A DNA stretch of 64,000 nt from an uncultured Lachnospiraceae bacterium (GCA_910588845.1 CAJURU010000011.1:1-64000); one strand, 5' to 3'. Shown: positions 13,433-22,867, numbered from the stretch's first letter. Translations and numbers: made by a program. Notes: generated from the letters alone by a model not told the origin.

Positions 13433-16006
13433 ATGCATATGAGCAGCAAAAAGGAGAGACAGAGCCGTGCAACGCGTTTTTTGATGGGGAGTTTCATATG
13501 GCTCTTGTTAGTCAGTGCAGTAGCGTTTCTGTGCTTGGGGTATTATGTCCATAAAGTTAGTGAAACTTCCATTACTCAAGTGGGCGATTTATATATGAAG
13601 AGTATGAATGAGCAGATTTCTTCGCATTTTGAGACGCTTATGAAACTGAAATTAGAGCAGACGGAGACTGTTGAGAAAGTCGTCTTGCCCGAAGAGGAGA
13701 TGGATATTGACAAATTATATGATGAATTAGTTTATAGAGTCCAGGTGAGAAATTTTGATTATCTTGCTTTGTGCTCTGAGGATGAAGAGATAGAAATGCT
13801 CTTTGGTGAGAAAATCCATCTTTCCGATCCGGTGCCTTTTTTTGAATCTTTGCGGAAGAGGATGAATAAAGTTGCCGTAGGGGAAGATACAATAGGTAAT
13901 AAGATTGTTATCTTTGGCGTAGCAGCGGAATATCCGATGGAAGATGGAGGACGGAGTATGGCGATGATCACGGCTCTTCCTCTGGAATATATCAGCACTA
14001 TGCTGAGTACAAAAGATACAGATTCTCTGATGTTTTCTGAGATTATCCGCAAGAACGGTACGTTTATTGCCAGTGATTTAAGTGACAAATACTCGGATTA
14101 TTTTACCAGTTTATATGAGCGCTATCCCAAGAGTGATGCGGAAGAAATAGACCAATACATAAAAGAACTTTCTGAGGCTATGGCAAATAAGGATGATTAT
14201 TCTACAATACTTAACTTAGATGGGAGCAGACAGCAGATTTATTGCAATGCGCTGCCGTATTCGGAGTGGAATCTCGTTACGGTGCTGCCGTTTGGGGAGT
14301 TGAATGAGATTGTGGAGGACTTGGGTAGGAAGACAACGACTGCCGTAACATTGATTTTTTCTATTATATTAGGCACGCTGATTCTTATTTTCTATTATTA
14401 CTTTAAGATGAACCGTCAGCAGATGCAAGAGTTGGAGGAAGCGCGGCAGGATGCATTGCACGCGAACCAGGCCAAGAGTGAGTTCCTATCCAACATGAGC
14501 CATGATATCCGAACGCCAATGAATGCGATTGTGGGGATGACGGCCATTGCGACAGCACATATTGATGACAGTGAGCAGGTAAAAAATTGTTTGAAAAAGA
14601 TTACGCTCTCTGGTAAGCATTTGCTGGGATTGATTAATGACGTGCTGGATATGTCCAAGATTGAGAGTGGCAAGATGACCTTGACTTCAGAGATGATTTC
14701 TCTGCGGGAAGTAATTGAGGGGGTTGTCAGCATTGTACAGACGCAGGCCAAAGGAAAGGAGCAGATTTTTAATATTCATATATCCAAGATTCTGGTGGAG
14801 GATGTATATTGCGACAGTGTGCGTTTAAATCAGGTATTGCTGAATTTATTGTCTAATTCCGTCAAGTATACGCAGGAGGGCGGTACGATCCAGTTATCAT
14901 TATATCAGGAGGAAGAGACGTCTCCAAAAGGAAGCGATTATGTGCGGACGCATATTCTGGTAAGTGATAACGGAATTGGCATGACGCCTGAATTTTTAGA
15001 GCATATTTTTGATTCTTATTCCAGAGCGGACAGCAAGAGAGTACAGAAGACGGAAGGCGCTGGGCTTGGCATGGCAATCACCAAATATATTGTAGATGCC
15101 ATGGAGGGGGATATCTCTGTTAAGAGCCAGCCGAACAGGGGAACAGAGTTTCATTTAGTTCTTGATCTCGAAAAGGCTACCACACAGGAAGTAGATATGG
15201 TTCTGCCGGCATGGAAGATGCTTGTAATTGACGATGACGAGACATTGTGCCGTACAGTAGTGGATGTATTAGATTCCATCGGAATTCAGGCAGACTGGAC
15301 AATGAGTGGGAAGAAAGCCATAGATATGGTAACTAGCCACCATCAACAGGGGGAGGATTACCAAATAATTCTTTTGGATTGGAAGCTTGCAGATATGGAT
15401 GGAATTCAGGTTGCCAAACAGATACGGCGCATTTCGGATGCGGATATGTCAGTGATTCTCATATCATCTTATGATTGGAGTGAATTTGAGAAGGAGGCGA
15501 GAGAGGCAGGCATAAACGGTTTTATCGGCAAGCCGTTGTTTAAATCAACGCTTTTCCATGGATTGCGCAAGCACATGGGAGACACGGGGCTTCCAGATAA
15601 CGCTGAGACAGATTTTGATTTTTCCGGTTACCGAGTATTGGTTGCAGAGGACAACGAGATTAACTGGGAAATATTAAAAGAGCTTTTATCAGATTTGGGA
15701 ATGGAATTAGAATGGGCGGAGAATGGTAAAATATGCCTGGAGAAATTTGAGGAGTCGAAGCCAGGCGATTATGATGTGATTTTCATGGATGTTCGTATGC
15801 CGATTATGAATGGCTACGAAGCGACGCGGGCAATTCGGGGACTGGAACGTCCAGATGCACAGGAAATCCCCATTATTGCCATGACGGCGGATGCTTTTTC
15901 GGAGGATATTCAGCATTGTTTGGAAAGCGGTATGAACGCGCATACCGCAAAGCCAATTAACTTGGATGAATTGCTGGCCCTTTTGAAGAAGTATACGACA
16001 AAATGA
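13433..16006 (+). CDS. Hybrid sensor histidine kinase with two receiver domains
   Basis: 857 residues. Two membrane helices (about 17-39 and 301-324) flank an extracellular sensor domain of about 260 residues that resembles Cache-type sensors. Then come HisKA with SHDIRTPMN (His near 355), HATPase with N-box LNQVLLNLLSNSVKYT, DNGIGM and GAGLGMAI, and two receiver domains. Receiver 1 (about 590-705) has IDDDE and LLDWKLAD; receiver 2 (about 724-850) has AEDNE and FMDVRMPIMNG. The final receiver is the canonical one. No DNA-binding response regulator is adjacent, so the target is not known. The gene is followed after 82 bases by a second kinase of the same design. Confidence 0.92.
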   Translation: MHMSSKKERQSRATRFLMGSFIWLLLVSAVAFLCLGYYVHKVSETSITQVGDLYMKSMNEQISSHFETLMKLKLEQTETVEKVVLPEEEMDIDKLYDELVYRVQVRNFDYLALCSEDEEIEMLFGEKIHLSDPVPFFESLRKRMNKVAVGEDTIGNKIVIFGVAAEYPMEDGGRSMAMITALPLEYISTMLSTKDTDSLMFSEIIRKNGTFIASDLSDKYSDYFTSLYERYPKSDAEEIDQYIKELSEAMANKDDYSTILNLDGSRQQIYCNALPYSEWNLVTVLPFGELNEIVEDLGRKTTTAVTLIFSIILGTLILIFYYYFKMNRQQMQELEEARQDALHANQAKSEFLSNMSHDIRTPMNAIVGMTAIATAHIDDSEQVKNCLKKITLSGKHLLGLINDVLDMSKIESGKMTLTSEMISLREVIEGVVSIVQTQAKGKEQIFNIHISKILVEDVYCDSVRLNQVLLNLLSNSVKYTQEGGTIQLSLYQEEETSPKGSDYVRTHILVSDNGIGMTPEFLEHIFDSYSRADSKRVQKTEGAGLGMAITKYIVDAMEGDISVKSQPNRGTEFHLVLDLEKATTQEVDMVLPAWKMLVIDDDETLCRTVVDVLDSIGIQADWTMSGKKAIDMVTSHHQQGEDYQIILLDWKLADMDGIQVAKQIRRISDADMSVILISSYDWSEFEKEAREAGINGFIGKPLFKSTLFHGLRKHMGDTGLPDNAETDFDFSGYRVLVAEDNEINWEILKELLSDLGMELEWAENGKICLEKFEESKPGDYDVIFMDVRMPIMNGYEATRAIRGLERPDAQEIPIIAMTADAFSEDIQHCLESGMNAHTAKPINLDELLALLKKYTTK

Positions 16007-16088
16007 TAATCAGCATAGTTATTGATAAATAGCATATTACAGTGTCTCAGGGACTCCGAAAGGCGTAAAAGAAAGGAAATCTATCTAT

Positions 16089-19000
16089 ATGAAGGGCAAA
16101 AGAAAATTATTACAACAAATTGCATATGTCGTGCTGCTTATAGCGGGAGTTGTAGTCTTATTCCATTGGTATACGACACAGAACAGCCAACGGATGGAAG
16201 AGCGGAATAAGAATTATGCGGCCGATTCCGCACGGCAAACAGCAAGTAAGATAGATGAGAAGTTAGAAAATGCGCTCAATTTGATAGATACATATACTTA
16301 TTTCATAGGGGAGAGCCTGACGAAACCGGAGATTTCGTCACAGAGACTGTCTGAAATGGAAGAGAATATGCTGTTTGATGCCTTGGTATTTACAGACAGT
16401 TCCGGTGACAATCACTCTTCTGACGGACGGACATCAGAGGGAATCGGGCGGGATTATTTTGTCAATGGAATGAAGGGGGAAAGCGGGATAACCGTAGTGT
16501 TTGACTCGGAATTCTATAACGAGGCCATGTTATGCTTTTACGCGCCTGTTAGATTTGATGGGGAGATTATAGGCGTGCTGCGGGGAGCGTATCTGGCCGA
16601 GGAGTATTTGAAAGATATGCTTGTTACAACTTATTTTGGCGAGAAGGCATCTGTGCATATGTGTCTGCCGGACGGAACGGTAATCGCATGTTCAGACAGC
16701 AAAGGGCATAAGGGTAATTTGGTGGATTTACTTGTGGAAATGAATATGATAGACCAGCAGACAGCGAAACAGACAGAAGAAGTGTTTCAAAATGGCGGAG
16801 AAGGCGCTTTTGTCTGTGAATCTGGAAGCGAGACGGATAATCTCTGTGTCAGGTATCTCGCAGAGGACAGGTTTGTCCTTGTGCAGACATTCCCTAAGAA
16901 TGTCACACAGAAGATGATAAGGGATGAGAACTTTGTGGGAATTTGCCTGGAAATTATGCTGATAGGGATTTTTGTTCTCTATATTATCACCTTATTGATG
17001 CGGGCGCGCCGGGAGAGGAAGATTCTGGAGAGAGAAAATCGTGAGATGGGCTATATCATAAGCGGCGTCAACACATTATTTTCCCGTTTTATTATGGTGA
17101 ATCTGGAGACTGATACATACCAGTATCTGTCAGGAACAAGGCCTGAGAACAAAGAGATTCCGACTAGCGGTAGTTTTCATGAATTATCCAAGTATCTCTG
17201 TTCTATTATTGTGGAAGAAGAAGGCCGTGCGGAGTTTGCAAAGCAGATTGACAAGGATTCCATTATCCGGGAGCTGGAAGACCAGGATGATTTGTTATAC
17301 GAGTGTCATGTAAACCGAAAGAGCGGGCCGGAATGGGAGCATGTCAATATAATCTGCTTAGAGCGCAACAATGGTAAAGCATGCAAGGTTTTGTTTATTC
17401 GCCAGAACACGACTGAATTAAAGGAGAACGAGCTGCGCATCCAGGCGGAAATGTCGCTGGCTGCGCGCAAGGAGAGGCAGTATCGTATTGCCATTACCTC
17501 CAATGCCTTTTGTACTTTTGAGTTCAATTTGACCCAGGATGTTATTGTGGACGATGTCGAGCGCGTGGTAGACGGGCAGCAGGTATCGTTGTTGGAGAGA
17601 GCTGGGTTACAGGCTCCCTGCAAGGCGTCTGAGTGCTTTGAGCGGTGGAGGCAGTTTGTCTTTGAAGAATCGCGGGAAGAATATGCGGCGAAAGTAAATG
17701 TAGATTATCTGAAAGAGCAATTCCAGCGGGGGCATGCGGAAGTAAATGTAGATTATTGGAGTTCTGCGCCTGGCAGGAGACAGATTTGTGTTCGTCAGTC
17801 ATTTATTATGACGCAGGATTATGATACAGATGATATCATGGTTATGGTTGTGTCGAAGGAAGTCACAGAGCAGGTGCAGAAGCAGCGGGCACAGACACAG
17901 GCGTTACAGGATGCTTTGATGCAGGCGCAACATGCGAATAAGGCGAAGACAACGTTCCTCTCCAACATGTCTCATGACATCCGTACGCCGATGAATGCGA
18001 TTATCGGTTTTGCAACGATTGCGGTTAGCCATATTGACAATAAAGACCAGGTTAGGGATTGTTTGCAGAAAGTTTTATCTTCCAGCAACCATCTGTTAAG
18101 CCTGATTAATGATATCCTTGATATGAGCCGTATTGAAAGCGGCAAGGTACAAATTAAAGAGCAGGAGTGCAATATATCTGAATTGATGCATAATTTGGTG
18201 AACATCATCCAGCCTCAGGTGAAGGCAAAGCAGTTGGAATTATTTATAGATACTTTTGAGGTGGCCAACGAAGATGTGATTGCAGACGCCCTAAAGTTGA
18301 ATCAGGTATTCATCAATCTGTTGAGTAATGCCGTAAAGTATACGCCGGCAGGCGGAACAGTGACCTTCCGTATTTTGCAAAAAACTACGTTCCGCCATGG
18401 GTATGGCGATTATATCTTTGTCATCAAGGACAATGGTATCGGTATGTCGCCAGAGTTTGTAGAGCATATTTTTGAACCGTTTGAGCGGGAAGCAACCACT
18501 ACCAAGACAGGCATTGAGGGCACAGGCCTGGGCATGGCAATTACAAAGAATATCGTGGAGATGATGAACGGTGCGATTCGCGTTGAGAGCGAACCTGGTA
18601 AGGGAAGTGTGTTTACCGTAGAACTTACCTTGCAGTTACAGGATATTGAGAAGAACGCGGCGCAGATTAAGGAACTGGAAGGGCTGCGTACCTTAGTTGT
18701 GGATGACGATTTCAATACTTGTAACAGTGTGAGCAAGATGCTCCAGCAAATCGGTATGCGCTCTGAATGGACGACATCCGGCAGGGAAGCGGCGTACCGG
18801 GCTAAGATTGCCAACGAGGAAGGGGACGCTTACCACACTTATATTATTGATTGGCAGATGCCGGAAATGAGTGGTATTGAGACAGCTCGTAAAATCCGCA
18901 CCGCAGTCGGCGAAAATGCACCAATTATTATTCTCACGGCGTATGATTGGACAGATATTGAGGAGGAGGCAAGAGAGGCAGGCATCACTGCTTTTTGTGC

Positions 19001-19481
19001 AAAGCCGCTGTTTATGTCTGATTTGAAAGCAGCATTGCTTTCTGCAAATAACCTCTTGGAAAAAGAAGAAAACGTTGCTTCCTGGACGTTGGCGGATTTC
19101 GGTGGAAAGCGCCTTTTGCTGGTGGAGGACGTGGAGATGAACCGTGAGATTGCGGAGGTTATCTTGACAGAAGCCGGTTTTGTGGTAGAGACAGCGCCGG
19201 ATGGAACGGATGCCGTGAGTATGGTAGACAAATCTGAGGAATATTATTATGACGCGATTCTTATGGATATTCAAATGCCAATTATGGATGGCTATGAGGC
19301 AACCAGAACAATCCGAAATATGTCGAGGAAGGATGTAAAGAGAATGCCGATTATTGCCATGACGGCTAACGCCCTGGAGGAGGATAAGGAGGCAGCGATC
19401 AAACACGGTATGGACGCACATATTGCGAAGCCGATTGATACAGACGTCTTAATCGAGGTGCTTGGGAAGTTTCTTGGATAA
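16089..19481 (+). CDS. Hybrid sensor histidine kinase with PAS-like region and two receiver domains
   Basis: 1130 residues. An N-terminal helix (about 8-26), an extracellular Cache-like sensor (about 30-280), a second helix (about 285-305), a long cytoplasmic stretch with two PAS-like parts (about 330-610), HisKA with SHDIRTPMN (His near 628), HATPase with DNGIGM and GTGLGMAI, and receivers at about 868-985 (VDDD, IDWQMPEMSG) and 1010-1128 (VEDVE, LMDIQMPIMDG). It starts at ATG 16089 after AAAGGAAA. Similar to the upstream kinase from the His box onward, so a gene duplication with sensor exchange is likely. A strong terminator follows. Confidence 0.92.
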   Translation: MKGKRKLLQQIAYVVLLIAGVVVLFHWYTTQNSQRMEERNKNYAADSARQTASKIDEKLENALNLIDTYTYFIGESLTKPEISSQRLSEMEENMLFDALVFTDSSGDNHSSDGRTSEGIGRDYFVNGMKGESGITVVFDSEFYNEAMLCFYAPVRFDGEIIGVLRGAYLAEEYLKDMLVTTYFGEKASVHMCLPDGTVIACSDSKGHKGNLVDLLVEMNMIDQQTAKQTEEVFQNGGEGAFVCESGSETDNLCVRYLAEDRFVLVQTFPKNVTQKMIRDENFVGICLEIMLIGIFVLYIITLLMRARRERKILERENREMGYIISGVNTLFSRFIMVNLETDTYQYLSGTRPENKEIPTSGSFHELSKYLCSIIVEEEGRAEFAKQIDKDSIIRELEDQDDLLYECHVNRKSGPEWEHVNIICLERNNGKACKVLFIRQNTTELKENELRIQAEMSLAARKERQYRIAITSNAFCTFEFNLTQDVIVDDVERVVDGQQVSLLERAGLQAPCKASECFERWRQFVFEESREEYAAKVNVDYLKEQFQRGHAEVNVDYWSSAPGRRQICVRQSFIMTQDYDTDDIMVMVVSKEVTEQVQKQRAQTQALQDALMQAQHANKAKTTFLSNMSHDIRTPMNAIIGFATIAVSHIDNKDQVRDCLQKVLSSSNHLLSLINDILDMSRIESGKVQIKEQECNISELMHNLVNIIQPQVKAKQLELFIDTFEVANEDVIADALKLNQVFINLLSNAVKYTPAGGTVTFRILQKTTFRHGYGDYIFVIKDNGIGMSPEFVEHIFEPFEREATTTKTGIEGTGLGMAITKNIVEMMNGAIRVESEPGKGSVFTVELTLQLQDIEKNAAQIKELEGLRTLVVDDDFNTCNSVSKMLQQIGMRSEWTTSGREAAYRAKIANEEGDAYHTYIIDWQMPEMSGIETARKIRTAVGENAPIIILTAYDWTDIEEEAREAGITAFCAKPLFMSDLKAALLSANNLLEKEENVASWTLADFGGKRLLLVEDVEMNREIAEVILTEAGFVVETAPDGTDAVSMVDKSEEYYYDAILMDIQMPIMDGYEATRTIRNMSRKDVKRMPIIAMTANALEEDKEAAIKHGMDAHIAKPIDTDVLIEVLGKFLG

Positions 19482-19502
19482 TATTCTCAAATAACAAATA
19501 GG

Positions 19503-19548
19503 AAAAACAGCCCAAATTCTTTCAGGTTTAAGAATCTGGGCTGTTTTT
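19503..19548 (+). terminator. Strong terminator after the kinase pair
   Basis: AAAACAGCCCAAATTCTT and AAGAATCTGGGCTGTTTTT form a long stem with one mismatch and end in TTTTT. The A-rich left side means it may also act on the minus strand for the gene ending at 19571. Confidence 0.85.
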
Positions 19549-19570
19549 GCGGGTAAAAATCTGTGATTAC

Positions 19571-19906
19571 TTACCTATGATTTCCTATTTCGTTTTTCTT
19601 CTGGAAAAGTGAGGCTTTGATAACACCCCTGGGGTCTTTTATCAACAGAATTACCAGCCAGATAATCAATCCCAGGGCAACGACGGACAAACCCAGATAT
19701 AAGTCGTTGAGCATATCTGCCGGAGTGGGAGTGAAATACGCCTCGTGGATTTCTAAGTACTCAAAGACAGCGTCAATGAGCCACATTAGGGACGCGCCCC
19801 AGTACATCCAACAGAGGACGCCGGTATGCATCTGGCTCTCAGGGGCATTTCTGTACCATATAACAGTACAGATGATTGCCGCAAATACAGTTGTTAATAA
19901 TGTCAT
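19571..19906 (-). CDS. Small membrane protein (111 aa), function unknown
   Basis: Three likely membrane helices (about 2-18, 29-46 and 68-90), with an acidic loop VFEYLEIHEAYFTPTPADMLND between the second and third and a basic cytoplasmic tail. It starts at ATG 19906 with AGGAGG upstream, 10 bases after the stop of the next gene. I do not recognise the family. The pair is expressed from a promoter with a structured 5' leader. Confidence 0.65.
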   Translation of the reverse strand: MTLLTTVFAAIICTVIWYRNAPESQMHTGVLCWMYWGASLMWLIDAVFEYLEIHEAYFTPTPADMLNDLYLGLSVVALGLIIWLVILLIKDPRGVIKASLFQKKNEIGNHR

Positions 19907-19916
19907 ATCAGTCCTC

Positions 19917-20336
19917 CTATTTAGCGGGAGGAAGTGTTTTTGCAGACGTTATGGCGTTTTTTTCCATGATCTTTGTGACGCCGAGCATTGCCAGCCATAC
20001 GGCCGTTACGAGAACGGTCATAGAGATACCGGCGGTTGCCATCTCGTTAAGCATCTCTGCGGCGTCTACAGGATTGCCGGTTGCCGTTAAGAATGGGAAC
20101 CAGGGCGTAACCTCACCGTGCCATACATGTTCAAAGGCAAGCAGGGCAGAACCTCCCCAGAGTAAATTGTTAAGCCATTTTAATTTTCTTGAAAATGGAA
20201 TCTTCATTGCTTCTGTGGTGGTAATGCCGTCTAAACTTACCTGTACGCTTTCAGAAGCGGATTCTTTTTTTTCTAACACTTTTGCGGCAACGGTGGTAAT
20301 CACTGCCTCCGCTGCTGGTACTACGAAACATGCCAT
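19917..20336 (-). CDS. Membrane protein (139 aa), function unknown
   Basis: The N-terminus (ACFVVPAAEAVITTVAAKVLEKKE) is amphipathic, with a possible short helix; residues 50-70 contain a hydrophobic WLNNLLWGGSALLAFEHVWHGE stretch, and about 100-120 form a membrane helix. The His/Trp pair in HVWHGEVTPWF is conspicuous and could bind a metal or heme, which is speculation. ATG 20336 has AGGAGG at 20342-20347. It is the first gene of a two-gene unit. I cannot name the family. Confidence 0.65.
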   Translation of the reverse strand: MACFVVPAAEAVITTVAAKVLEKKESASESVQVSLDGITTTEAMKIPFSRKLKWLNNLLWGGSALLAFEHVWHGEVTPWFPFLTATGNPVDAAEMLNEMATAGISMTVLVTAVWLAMLGVTKIMEKNAITSAKTLPPAK

Positions 20337-20450
20337 ATCTTGTCCTCCTAATATTGAAAATGTTTAAAATTATGAGATTAGGGCGCTGTATGTACTCTAA
20401 TCTATAAAGACAAAACGCTTCTGCGTCTTACGCTGGCTTCCTGCCGACAT
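20337..20450 (-). promoter_or_regulatory. Structured 5' leader, possible unassigned riboswitch
   Basis: The roughly 115-base leader between the promoter and ATG 20336 can form several hairpins: GGC-aggaa-GCC, GCGT-aag-ACGC, the competing GACGC-agaa-GCGTT, and AGATTAG…CTAATCT, followed by an AT-rich stretch and AGGAGG. The second and third share the ACGC strand, so only one can form at a time. It matches no riboswitch consensus I know. Confidence 0.4.
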
Positions 20451-20457
20451 TAAAATT

Positions 20458-20486
20458 ATAGTATATTTTATCGTTGTATTTGTCAA
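20458..20486 (-). promoter_or_regulatory. Promoter of the two small membrane protein genes
   Basis: On the minus strand TTGACA (20481-20486) is followed after 17 bases by TACTAT (20458-20463). Confidence 0.65.
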
Positions 20487-20546
20487 GGAATACCAGCTAT
20501 TTTTCTATCGGACGGAAACTGTGAAAAATATTTAAAGGATGAGCTG

Positions 20547-20948
20547 TTACGCCGGATGCAAAAGCGTAAGAATCTCCTCTGCGATTGATTTCATGTTGAG
20601 CTCCCGTGTACCGGCTACGATATTGTCACAATGGTTGACGGGAATCAAAATTCGTTTGGCATCGCTTTTTCCAACCGCGATTGCCATCGCCGGCGTGATT
20701 TCGCCAAACAGGGAATCGGCTATCACAATTCCGATTGGCCCGATGATGACGTCTGCTTTCCTTGCGCCGACAATCACGGCATTCTCCCCGGTTGCGCCAT
20801 GATCAGCGCCGGCCTTCAGCATGGCTGTAGTAGCTGCTGTGTTCGTCCCGACTGCCGTGACCGTGGCGTTAGGAATATTTTTATGGATGGCGGCGACAAT
20901 TTGTTTGCCGATGCCTCCGCCTTGTGCGTCAATTACTAATATCTGCAT
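20547..20948 (-). CDS. DUF3842 family protein
   Basis: 133 residues with a Rossmann-like beginning (MQILVIDAQGGGIGKQI) and glycine-rich turns such as VGTNTAAT, ADHGATGENAV and IGPIGIV. The pattern is that of DUF3842, a family of unknown function found mainly in Clostridia. It has its own minus-strand unit divergent from cbiK, 107 bases away. Nucleotide binding is plausible from the N-terminal loop but not shown. Confidence 0.75.
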   Translation of the reverse strand: MQILVIDAQGGGIGKQIVAAIHKNIPNATVTAVGTNTAATTAMLKAGADHGATGENAVIVGARKADVIIGPIGIVIADSLFGEITPAMAIAVGKSDAKRILIPVNHCDNIVAGTRELNMKSIAEEILTLLHPA

Positions 20949-21055
20949 AGAAAAATGTCCTTTCGCTTGATTTTATCATTATATCATGAGAAAATGTAAT
21001 TGTCGATTTATCAATAGGAAAATTGATTCTATGAAAAAGTATAAAAGGATTTGAT

Positions 21056-21853
21056 ATGACAAACAATACAGCAATATTGGTCGTAAGTTTTGGAACGGGT
21101 TTTAATGAAAGCCGCAGGCTTACAATTGGGGCAATAGAGGATGCTATTGCCAGGGCATTTCCCAATTACGATGTTCGCCGGGCATTGGCCGGACAAGAGG
21201 TCATTAACAGAATAAAAGAACGTGACGGACTGGCAATTGATAATATAAAAGAAGCGTTAGAGCGGGCGGCGAATGACGGAATTACCAGGGTTGTAGTTTT
21301 GCCCACTTATTTGGTGGACGGGTATGAGTATGGAAACTTGGAAGATACGTTGAAATTGTACGGGAATTATTATCAGCAGATAGCGTTAGGAAAGCCTTTA
21401 CTCTCAGATGATACAGATTTTGATGCTGTGATAAAAGCGATGACTGGAAAAACAGCGTCTTTTGATGATGGCAAGACGGCAATCTGTTTTGTCGGACATG
21501 GAACTCGGGCCAAATCGAATCGCGTCTATGCAAAGATGCAAATGAAATTGAAACACCAAGGTTTTAACAATTATTACATAGGCACGATCAAGGCGGAACC
21601 GAGTCTGAGTGATGTCGTTGCTTTGCTGGAAGAAAAAGGTTGTTATCATAAAGTTGTTTTAGCGCCGCTTATGGTGTCTGCCGGAGGGCATGCCTGTTAT
21701 GATATGGCTGGAAATAAACAGGAATCCTGGAAAATAGCTTTAGAGCGAAAAGGGTATGAGGTAACGTGCATTTTAGAAGGACTTGGACAAAATGCTGCCA
21801 TCCAGGAGATCTATGTGGAACATACGCGCAGGGCGTTGCGTTGTATATCATAA
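21056..21853 (+). CDS. cbiK: Sirohydrochlorin cobaltochelatase, CbiK type
   Basis: 265 residues with the two halves of the class II chelatase fold. The N-terminal LVVSFGTGFNESR is the family signature; the first-half catalytic region lies around VLPTYLVDGYEY, and FVGHGTRAKSN and APLMVSAGGHACYDM carry the two histidines expected to bind cobalt. The enzyme inserts Co2+ into sirohydrochlorin in anaerobic cobalamin synthesis. No other cob/cbi gene is in the window, so the pathway must lie elsewhere, or the enzyme may serve another tetrapyrrole. Starts at ATG 21056 after AAAGGA. Confidence 0.9.
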   Translation: MTNNTAILVVSFGTGFNESRRLTIGAIEDAIARAFPNYDVRRALAGQEVINRIKERDGLAIDNIKEALERAANDGITRVVVLPTYLVDGYEYGNLEDTLKLYGNYYQQIALGKPLLSDDTDFDAVIKAMTGKTASFDDGKTAICFVGHGTRAKSNRVYAKMQMKLKHQGFNNYYIGTIKAEPSLSDVVALLEEKGCYHKVVLAPLMVSAGGHACYDMAGNKQESWKIALERKGYEVTCILEGLGQNAAIQEIYVEHTRRALRCIS

Positions 21854-21862
21854 AATAAACGG

Positions 21863-21891
21863 TTGACAAATGCTTCATTTCCTGATAGAGT
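21863..21891 (+). promoter_or_regulatory. Promoter of mntP
   Basis: TTGACA (21863-21868) and TAGAGT (21886-21891) are 17 bases apart. The expected start near 21898 lies a few bases before the riboswitch. Confidence 0.65.
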
Positions 21892-21910
21892 GTTTTTAGT
21901 AAAATTTCCC

Positions 21911-21991
21911 ATGAGGGAGTAGCAAGCGTATCACGTAGCAAGTCAACATACTGGCGGCAAGCCTGGCTTGTTTTAAATTGCGAGACTCATG
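21911..21991 (+). promoter_or_regulatory. yybP-ykoY manganese riboswitch
   Basis: The core features are present in order: P1 strand ATGAG with GGGAGTAGC (21911-21923), GTCAACATACTGG in the middle (21942-21954), GCCTGGC, then GCGAGACTCAT closing P1 (21980-21990). These are the conserved loops of the yybP-ykoY family, which senses Mn2+. It precedes mntP, a manganese exporter, the best-known target. A terminator follows, so control is probably by transcription read-through when Mn2+ is bound. Confidence 0.88.
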
Positions 21992-22038
21992 TATAACTGT
22001 AAAGCTATACATGGAGTCTATATATTTGAACGACATAT

Positions 22039-22077
22039 ACCCAAGTATAGTTTTGAGACTGTACTTGGGTTTTTTTA
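22039..22077 (+). terminator. Riboswitch-controlled terminator before mntP
   Basis: ACCCAAGTA (22039-22047) and TACTTGGGT (22062-22070) form a perfect stem followed by seven T. It lies between the aptamer and the gene, as expected for the expression platform. Confidence 0.85.
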
Positions 22078-22180
22078 TTTGGAAGCATTGTATCGCTGTG
22101 ACGAATAGGATTGGCCTTGTCGCGCAAAAGTGTGGTGGAGTTAATCTGGTTCCGATTATTTTTTTCAGGAGGGAATGGAG

Positions 22181-22756
22181 ATGGCATGGAGTTTACGATT
22201 TGTTCTTAACAATATTTTTCTTGGCGCAGGGCTTGCGATGGATGCATTTTCGGTATCGCTGGTAAATGGGCTCGGCGAGCCCGGAATGTCCAAGAAAAAA
22301 ATGTGTGCGATTGCCGGCGTGTTTGCTTTTTTTCAGGCAATGATGCCAATGATTGGCTGGATTTGCGTGCATACAGTATTACAATATTTTCAGGCGTTTG
22401 AAATGCTTATCCCCTGGATAGCGTTGGCGCTGCTGCTTTTTATTGGCGGAAAAATGCTGCTAGAGGGAATACGCAATCAGGAGGAAACCGCAGAAAAATC
22501 GGCAGTCAGTATCAATACGCTTCTAATCCAGGGGATAGCGACATCTATAGATGCGTTGTCCGTAGGCTTTACGATTGCAGGATATGGCTTGGCAATGGCG
22601 GTAGTAAGCGCATTGTTGATTTCAATTGTGACCTTCGTTATCTGTATTTGCGGACTGTTGATTGGCAGGAGGTTTGGGACAAAATTGTCTGATAAGGCGG
22701 CAATTTTGGGAGGCGTAATCCTCATTGCCATCGGCATTGAGATTTTCGTGTCGTGA
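22181..22756 (+). CDS. mntP: Manganese efflux pump MntP
   Basis: About 191 residues with six membrane helices in two repeats. The metal-site motifs GLAMDAFSVSL and GIATSIDALSVG, each with an acidic residue in the membrane, are intact. The family exports Mn2+. The start at ATG 22181 is preferred over ATG 22175 because it lies seven bases after the AGGAGGG at 22168-22173. Regulation by the manganese riboswitch upstream supports the assignment. Confidence 0.93.
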   Translation: MAWSLRFVLNNIFLGAGLAMDAFSVSLVNGLGEPGMSKKKMCAIAGVFAFFQAMMPMIGWICVHTVLQYFQAFEMLIPWIALALLLFIGGKMLLEGIRNQEETAEKSAVSINTLLIQGIATSIDALSVGFTIAGYGLAMAVVSALLISIVTFVICICGLLIGRRFGTKLSDKAAILGGVILIAIGIEIFVS

Positions 22757-22867
22757 GTATTCTGACAGAAGATGGAAATTGCGGTTGCAGCTTTACCATA
22801 CAGAAGAAATATGGTATGATTTTATTGTCGTATTTTGTGTAAAAAATATAGGAAAGGAAAGCAGATT

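Noticed and set aside
18693..19421. 242-codon minus-strand frame inside the second hybrid kinase
   Set aside because: Shadow of the receiver domains; composition rich in His, Arg and Cys, with no homology.
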